From an uncultured Methylobacter sp. (GTDB lineage: Bacteria; Pseudomonadota; Gammaproteobacteria; Methylococcales; Methylomonadaceae), in NCBI GenBank assembly GCA_903831545.1, contig CAIKYI010000101.1:1-6776 (forward strand): 6,776 nt of DNA, read 5' to 3'. Every line of letters starts with the position of its first letter. Within the stretch, counting starts at the first letter, position 1. The position numbers and the translations under genes are program-made. Shown here piece by piece: positions 6,256-6,776 of the stretch. Under the pieces are notes generated by a model that ran no database searches, was not told the DNA's origin, and saw nothing but the letters and a program-made list of their open reading frames with translations.

Positions 6256-6776
6256 TTAGCTGGCAAAAACTTTTAGGGCATCCAATGCCTCATTGACTTG
6301 TTGTTTGGCTTTATGCAACAAATTTAATGAGTGTTCCGGGGATAAAGAAAAATCCTTTAATTTGCTGGCGGCAGGAATTGAAGTAATAGTAGGTAAATCA
6401 GGCTGTCCTATTTGGCTGTGTAATCGTGAAAGAACAACAATGTCGGTTAAATTAAGCTCTTCGCTGCTGTTTTGGTACCAGTCCTCAGAATAAAGTGCAA
6501 CGTTAAGAAACTCCTCTGAAAAACCCCAGTCGAGCAGGATTTTGTATCCAATCGGCCCTTTAACGCAGGCCAGAGCCTGATCGATATCTGCTTCAGAATA
6601 GTAACTTTGCAGATGATTAGCTGCAAAGTTCAACAAAGGTACTGCACCCAAGTCGCAGACCAGACCGGCAAGTAATGCTTCGGCAGGATTGGCTTGTTTT
6701 GTGATGGAGGCCAAAACATAACTGATTGTCGAAATATAGAGGCTTTGTTTCCAGATTTTATCAAGGTATTTTTTAA
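6256..6776 (-). CDS. HDOD domain-containing protein, C-terminal part (runs off right edge)
   Basis: The open frame continues past the right edge, so the 173 visible codons (172 residues and a TAA) are the C-terminal part only. The HDOD fold is recognised from W-x-x-S (IWKQSLYISTISYVLA), then EALLAGLVCDLGAVPLL in place of the usual F-aGLLHDIG-l, then GPIGYKILLDWGFSEEFLNVALYSEDW in place of G-x-x-HaevGa-LL-x-W-xLP. The HD pair is CD here and the later histidines are lost, as is common in HDOD proteins, which are seen as non-enzymatic signalling or scaffold domains often joined to EAL, GGDEF or receiver domains. Any N-terminal partner domain is outside the window. A TTG at 6714 could be taken as a start, but the frame carries clear HDOD sequence upstream of it, so it is not the true start. 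It converges on the EEP gene with 85 bases between stop codons. Confidence 0.82.
   Translation of the reverse strand, partial: KKYLDKIWKQSLYISTISYVLASITKQANPAEALLAGLVCDLGAVPLLNFAANHLQSYYSEADIDQALACVKGPIGYKILLDWGFSEEFLNVALYSEDWYQNSSEELNLTDIVVLSRLHSQIGQPDLPTITSIPAASKLKDFSLSPEHSLNLLHKAKQQVNEALDALKVFAS

Noticed and set aside
5708..6266. Minus-strand open frames across the EEP gene
   Set aside because: They overlap the conserved EEP catalytic motifs in antisense and show no recognisable domain.

Overview
The window looks like an ordinary chromosomal housekeeping segment from a gammaproteobacterium of moderate GC content. The evidence is gene order: pepA-holC-valS on the minus strand, divergent from lptF-lptG on the plus strand, is a layout known from Pseudomonas, E. 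coli and relatives. Protein details such as the LptF stretch with RMYRDQEM suggest a methanotroph-like lineage (Methylococcales), but that is an impression from memory and no alignment was run.

Left part (1-2446, minus strand): three genes read leftward. pepA (leucyl aminopeptidase, complete) abuts holC (DNA polymerase III chi subunit, complete) with no base between stop and start. After a 129-base gap comes valS (valyl-tRNA synthetase), of which only the first 129 codons are inside the window. The holC-valS gap holds a candidate extended -10 promoter for valS and, touching its -35 side, an imperfect dyad.

Middle (2447-2868): a 422-base divergent spacer between pepA and lptF. It holds three helically phased copies of GGTTRTCC, a doubtful 94-codon minus-strand ORF, and a strong Shine-Dalgarno that points to a TTG start for lptF.

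Right part (2869-6776): lptF and lptG overlap by ATGA and encode the two membrane subunits of the LptB2FG lipopolysaccharide extractor. A membrane-anchored or exported endonuclease/exonuclease/phosphatase (EEP) family protein with a full catalytic set follows 81 bases later. Convergent to it, a HDOD-domain gene runs off the right edge.

I found no mobile element, CRISPR array, RNA gene or clearly new system. The second-look items are small regulatory and start-site details, the doubtful small ORF, and the two less-characterised proteins.
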